NCBI GenBank assembly: GCA_903958915.1 | Contig: CAJBVC010000717.1 | Coordinates: forward strand, 1-8,493 | DNA: 8,493 nucleotides | Direction of reading: 5' to 3' | Origin: an uncultured beta proteobacterium | GTDB lineage: Bacteria; Pseudomonadota; Gammaproteobacteria; Burkholderiales; Burkholderiaceae_C | Shown here: piece by piece, positions 7,603 through 8,493 of the stretch | Numbering within the stretch: the first letter of the stretch is position 1 | How the letters are laid out: the number at the start of each line of letters is the position of its first letter | The notes under the pieces: model-generated | Database searches by the model: none | The model's input: the letters and a program-made list of their open reading frames with translations, nothing else | What the model was told of the DNA's origin: nothing | Translations under genes and position numbers: made by a program

Positions 7603-7642
7603 TGGTTGCGCCTATTCCATATGCCGTGAAGCCGGATTTTTT
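7593..7642 (+). repeat. Interspersed intergenic repeat, copy 4 (degenerate; toxin/ATPase gap)
   Basis: This reads AAAACATAGCTGGTTGCGCC, TATTCCA, then TATGCCGTGAAGCC and a T-rich end. Against the consensus core of copies 1 and 2 (ATAGCTGCTTGCGCATATTC plus CA), 20 of 22 positions match. The right half is degenerate. It has the same orientation as copies 1 and 3 and lies entirely between the toxin gene and the ATPase gene. Confidence 0.55.
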
Positions 7643-7655
7643 GCCTTGCAAACGC

Positions 7656-7979
7656 TCAGATCACACCAAGAAAAACGGCCAGTGAGCGGCTGACTTCAAG
7701 CATCTGTTCGGCAGAAACCTGACCAAACGCGGGGCCAATGCGTTCGCGCGGCACGGATTGCACTTTGTCCACCATGATGTCCGAGGTCTTTTGCAAACCG
7801 TTGACCGCGTTGGGCGCAATCCGGATCCGGAACAAGGGGGCATCCCTGAGCTCGCTGGTGACGGGCAAGACCGTTACCGAGGGGTGTTCATCGAAAAGGT
7901 CAGACTGAATGATCAGCGCGGGCCTCGGTTTGCCGTAGTCCCCCTGCAAAGCAATGGTGACCAGCGCACCGCGCTTCAT
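7656..7979 (-). CDS. MazF/PemK-family toxin (endoribonuclease)
   Basis: The product is 107 residues, starting MKRGALVTIALQGDYGKPRP. It shows the hallmarks of the CcdB/PemK fold: an N-terminal strand after RG, the GKPRPALIIQ motif with the conserved Arg-Pro (about 18-27), VTVLPVTSE (about 35-43) with the usual Thr/Ser, and the segment KTSDIMVDKVQSVPRERIG (about 64-82) typical of PemK-like toxins. The length is normal for the family. Relatives are ribosome-independent mRNA interferases that stop translation when the antitoxin is lost. I chose the ATG at 7979 because it forms an ATGA overlap with the antitoxin stop; an in-frame ATG at 7985 would add two residues. The gene is coupled to the antitoxin and governed by the promoter upstream of it. 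No clear terminator follows. Confidence 0.92.
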   Translation of the reverse strand: MKRGALVTIALQGDYGKPRPALIIQSDLFDEHPSVTVLPVTSELRDAPLFRIRIAPNAVNGLQKTSDIMVDKVQSVPRERIGPAFGQVSAEQMLEVSRSLAVFLGVI

Positions 7980-8188
7980 TTCCATCCCGTAGTGTCAGCC
8001 GCTGCCTGCATCCAGTCCAGGGTTTCGACTTCCTGCGGATCGTCCTTGAGCAATCGCGACTGGCGCTTGCACTCCACTGCAAAACCGGCACGCCGCGTAT
8101 CAGGAACCCAGATTTGTACTGGACGCATGCCGGCGGCCCGCAAGCCATCCCTGTGCTTTTGAACCCGCTGGGTGGTAGGTGTGCTCAT
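7976..8188 (-). CDS. MazE-like antitoxin (DUF3018 family)
   Basis: The product is 70 residues: MSTPTTQRVQKHRDGLRAAG, then MRPVQIWVPDTRRAGFAVEC, then a segment rich in Gln and Asp. The RVQKHRDGLRAAGMRPVQIWVPDTRRAGF block is the signature of DUF3018, annotated as an antitoxin MazE family and normally paired with a PemK/MazF toxin, as it is here. The N-terminal half probably contacts DNA and the C-terminal half would bind the toxin; this split is inferred from MazE-type antitoxins in general. A GGAG lies about nine bases before ATG 8188. The gene ends in a four-base overlap with the toxin start. Antitoxin-first order and coupling are typical of type II pairs. It is probably autoregulated through the inverted repeat at 8206-8242. 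Confidence 0.9.
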   Translation of the reverse strand: MSTPTTQRVQKHRDGLRAAGMRPVQIWVPDTRRAGFAVECKRQSRLLKDDPQEVETLDWMQAAADTTGWK

Positions 8189-8205
8189 TGGTGTCCGCTC
8201 CGCTT

Positions 8206-8242
8206 GTTACATGCAACATCATAACGACATGTTTCATGTAAC
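8206..8242. promoter_or_regulatory. Operator-like inverted repeat of the toxin-antitoxin operon
   Basis: The left arm GTTACATGCAACAT (8206-8219) and right arm ATGTTTCATGTAAC (8229-8242) are inverted copies with 13 of 14 positions matching, separated by the 9-base spacer CATAACGAC. The right arm falls between the predicted -35 and -10 hexamers and the left arm overlaps the -10 and the start-site region. This is the arrangement expected for autorepression by the antitoxin or the toxin-antitoxin complex. The symmetry is seen directly; the bound protein is inferred. Confidence 0.7.
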
Positions 8243-8246
8243 GCAA
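8218..8246 (-). promoter_or_regulatory. Predicted sigma-70 promoter of the toxin-antitoxin operon
   Basis: On the minus strand TTGCGT (8246-8241) and TATGAT (8223-8218) are separated by exactly 17 bases. The -10 matches the consensus at 5 of 6 positions and the -35 at 3 of 6, keeping the TTG core. Transcription would start near 8211, about 23 bases before the antitoxin ATG. Confidence 0.6.
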
Positions 8247-8258
8247 AGGCGACATCAA

Positions 8259-8277
8259 TGTAGCGCTTTCTGCTACA
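8259..8277. repeat. Perfect 6-bp inverted repeat (hairpin) beside repeat copy 3
   Basis: TGTAGC (8259-8264), loop GCTTTCT, GCTACA (8272-8277). The arms repeat the GTAGC/GCTAC theme of the adjoining repeat copy 3. It lies downstream of gyrB and upstream of the toxin-antitoxin promoter. No T-tract follows, so it is at best part of a bipartite terminator for gyrB. Confidence 0.45.
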
Positions 8278-8325
8278 AATAAAGTAGCTACTCCCGCTTA
8301 TCCAACATGCGCTAGAGCCCGATTT
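8278..8325 (+). repeat. Interspersed intergenic repeat, copy 3 (downstream of gyrB)
   Basis: This reads AATAAAGTAGCTACTCCCGC, then TTATCCAACATGCGCTAGAG, then CCC. It has the same architecture as copies 1 and 2 (A-rich, GTAGCT, CGC-TAT-CCA core, GCTA-GAG end) but is more diverged. On the minus strand GTAGCTAC followed by TTTATTT could add weak terminator character after gyrB, which stops five bases beyond the element. Confidence 0.55.
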
Positions 8326-8330
8326 CCCTA

Positions 8331-8493
8331 TCAAACGTCGATATTGCCCGCCCGCAGTGCATTGGTCTCGATGAAGTCCCGGCGGGGTTCTACTTCGTCG
8401 CCCATCAGCATGGTGAAGACACGGTCGGCTTCGATGGCGTCGTCGATCTGCACGCGCAGCAGGCGGCGCACGGTGGGGTCCATGGTGGTTTCC
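8331..8493 (-). CDS. gyrB: DNA gyrase subunit B, C-terminal end (partial)
   Basis: The last 53 codons and the TGA stop (8333-8331) are in the window; the rest lies beyond the right edge. The translation includes [20 protein letters not shown], then [20 protein letters not shown] and [12 protein letters not shown]. This is the strongly conserved end of GyrB, including the Met-Gly-Asp-x-Val-x-Pro-Arg-Arg-x-Phe-Ile block of the TOPRIM-associated C-terminal region. GyrB is the ATPase subunit that, with GyrA, introduces negative supercoils. The ending RAGNIDV is typical of betaproteobacteria. The gene probably belongs to a dnaA-dnaN-gyrB cluster to the right, which would place the window near oriC; those genes are not visible. 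It marks the boundary between core genome and the accessory genes to its left. Confidence 0.97.
   Translation of the reverse strand, partial: ETTMDPTVRRLLRVQIDDAIEADRVFTMLMGDEVEPRRDFIETNALRAGNIDV

Noticed and set aside
7397..7693. Plus-strand open frame of 98 codons across the toxin/ATPase gap
   Set aside because: It runs through a repeat copy and both gene ends, with no Shine-Dalgarno sequence and no family resemblance.
1..8493. CRISPR array, tRNA or rRNA genes, insertion sequence or integrase
   Set aside because: No regularly spaced identical repeats, no tRNA-like cloverleaf and no transposase or recombinase reading frame were seen. The four interspersed repeats are irregularly spaced and diverged.

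Overview
The window carries a nearly complete type I Wadjet anti-plasmid defence operon, with a predicted AAA ATPase and a MazEF-like toxin-antitoxin pair upstream. All of it lies just downstream of the 3' end of gyrB. Every convincing gene is on the minus strand, so transcription runs from right to left. The sequence is GC-rich. The GyrB tail (ending [16 protein letters not shown], then [10 protein letters not shown]) and a family of short intergenic repeats point to a betaproteobacterium, most likely a member of the Comamonadaceae (Acidovorax, Rhodoferax or Polaromonas-like). This is recognition from memory, not a database match. dnaA-dnaN-gyrB is a common order in this group, so the locus is probably close to the chromosomal origin.

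Layout, right to left in transcription order: the gyrB 3' end (8331-8493); a 142-bp gap holding a repeat copy, a hairpin, and a promoter overlapped by a 14+14-bp inverted-repeat operator; a mazE-like antitoxin (DUF3018 type, 7976-8188) overlapping a mazF/pemK-like toxin (7656-7979) by ATGA; a gap of about 220 bp with another repeat copy, a hairpin and a possible promoter; an AAA_14/DUF4143 ATPase (6257-7432); then jetA (4684-6189), jetB (3897-4607), jetC (598-3900) and the first 185 codons of jetD (1-555, running off the left edge).

From published work on the family, JetA (kleisin), JetB (KITE) and JetC (SMC-like ATPase) form a MukBEF/condensin-like complex. It extrudes loops on small circular DNA and licenses the Toprim nuclease JetD to cut it, which blocks plasmids. 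The toxin-antitoxin pair may stabilise the region or add abortive defence. The DUF4143 ATPase is a common accessory-genome protein of uncertain role.

The system itself is already described. The less expected signals are four degenerate copies of one interspersed repeat, two of them inside the jet operon at the jetA/jetB and jetC/jetD junctions. The jetC/jetD copy supplies the jetC stop codon, resembles a weak terminator, and precedes a jetD start with no evident Shine-Dalgarno sequence. The symmetric operator of the toxin-antitoxin operon is the other notable signal.
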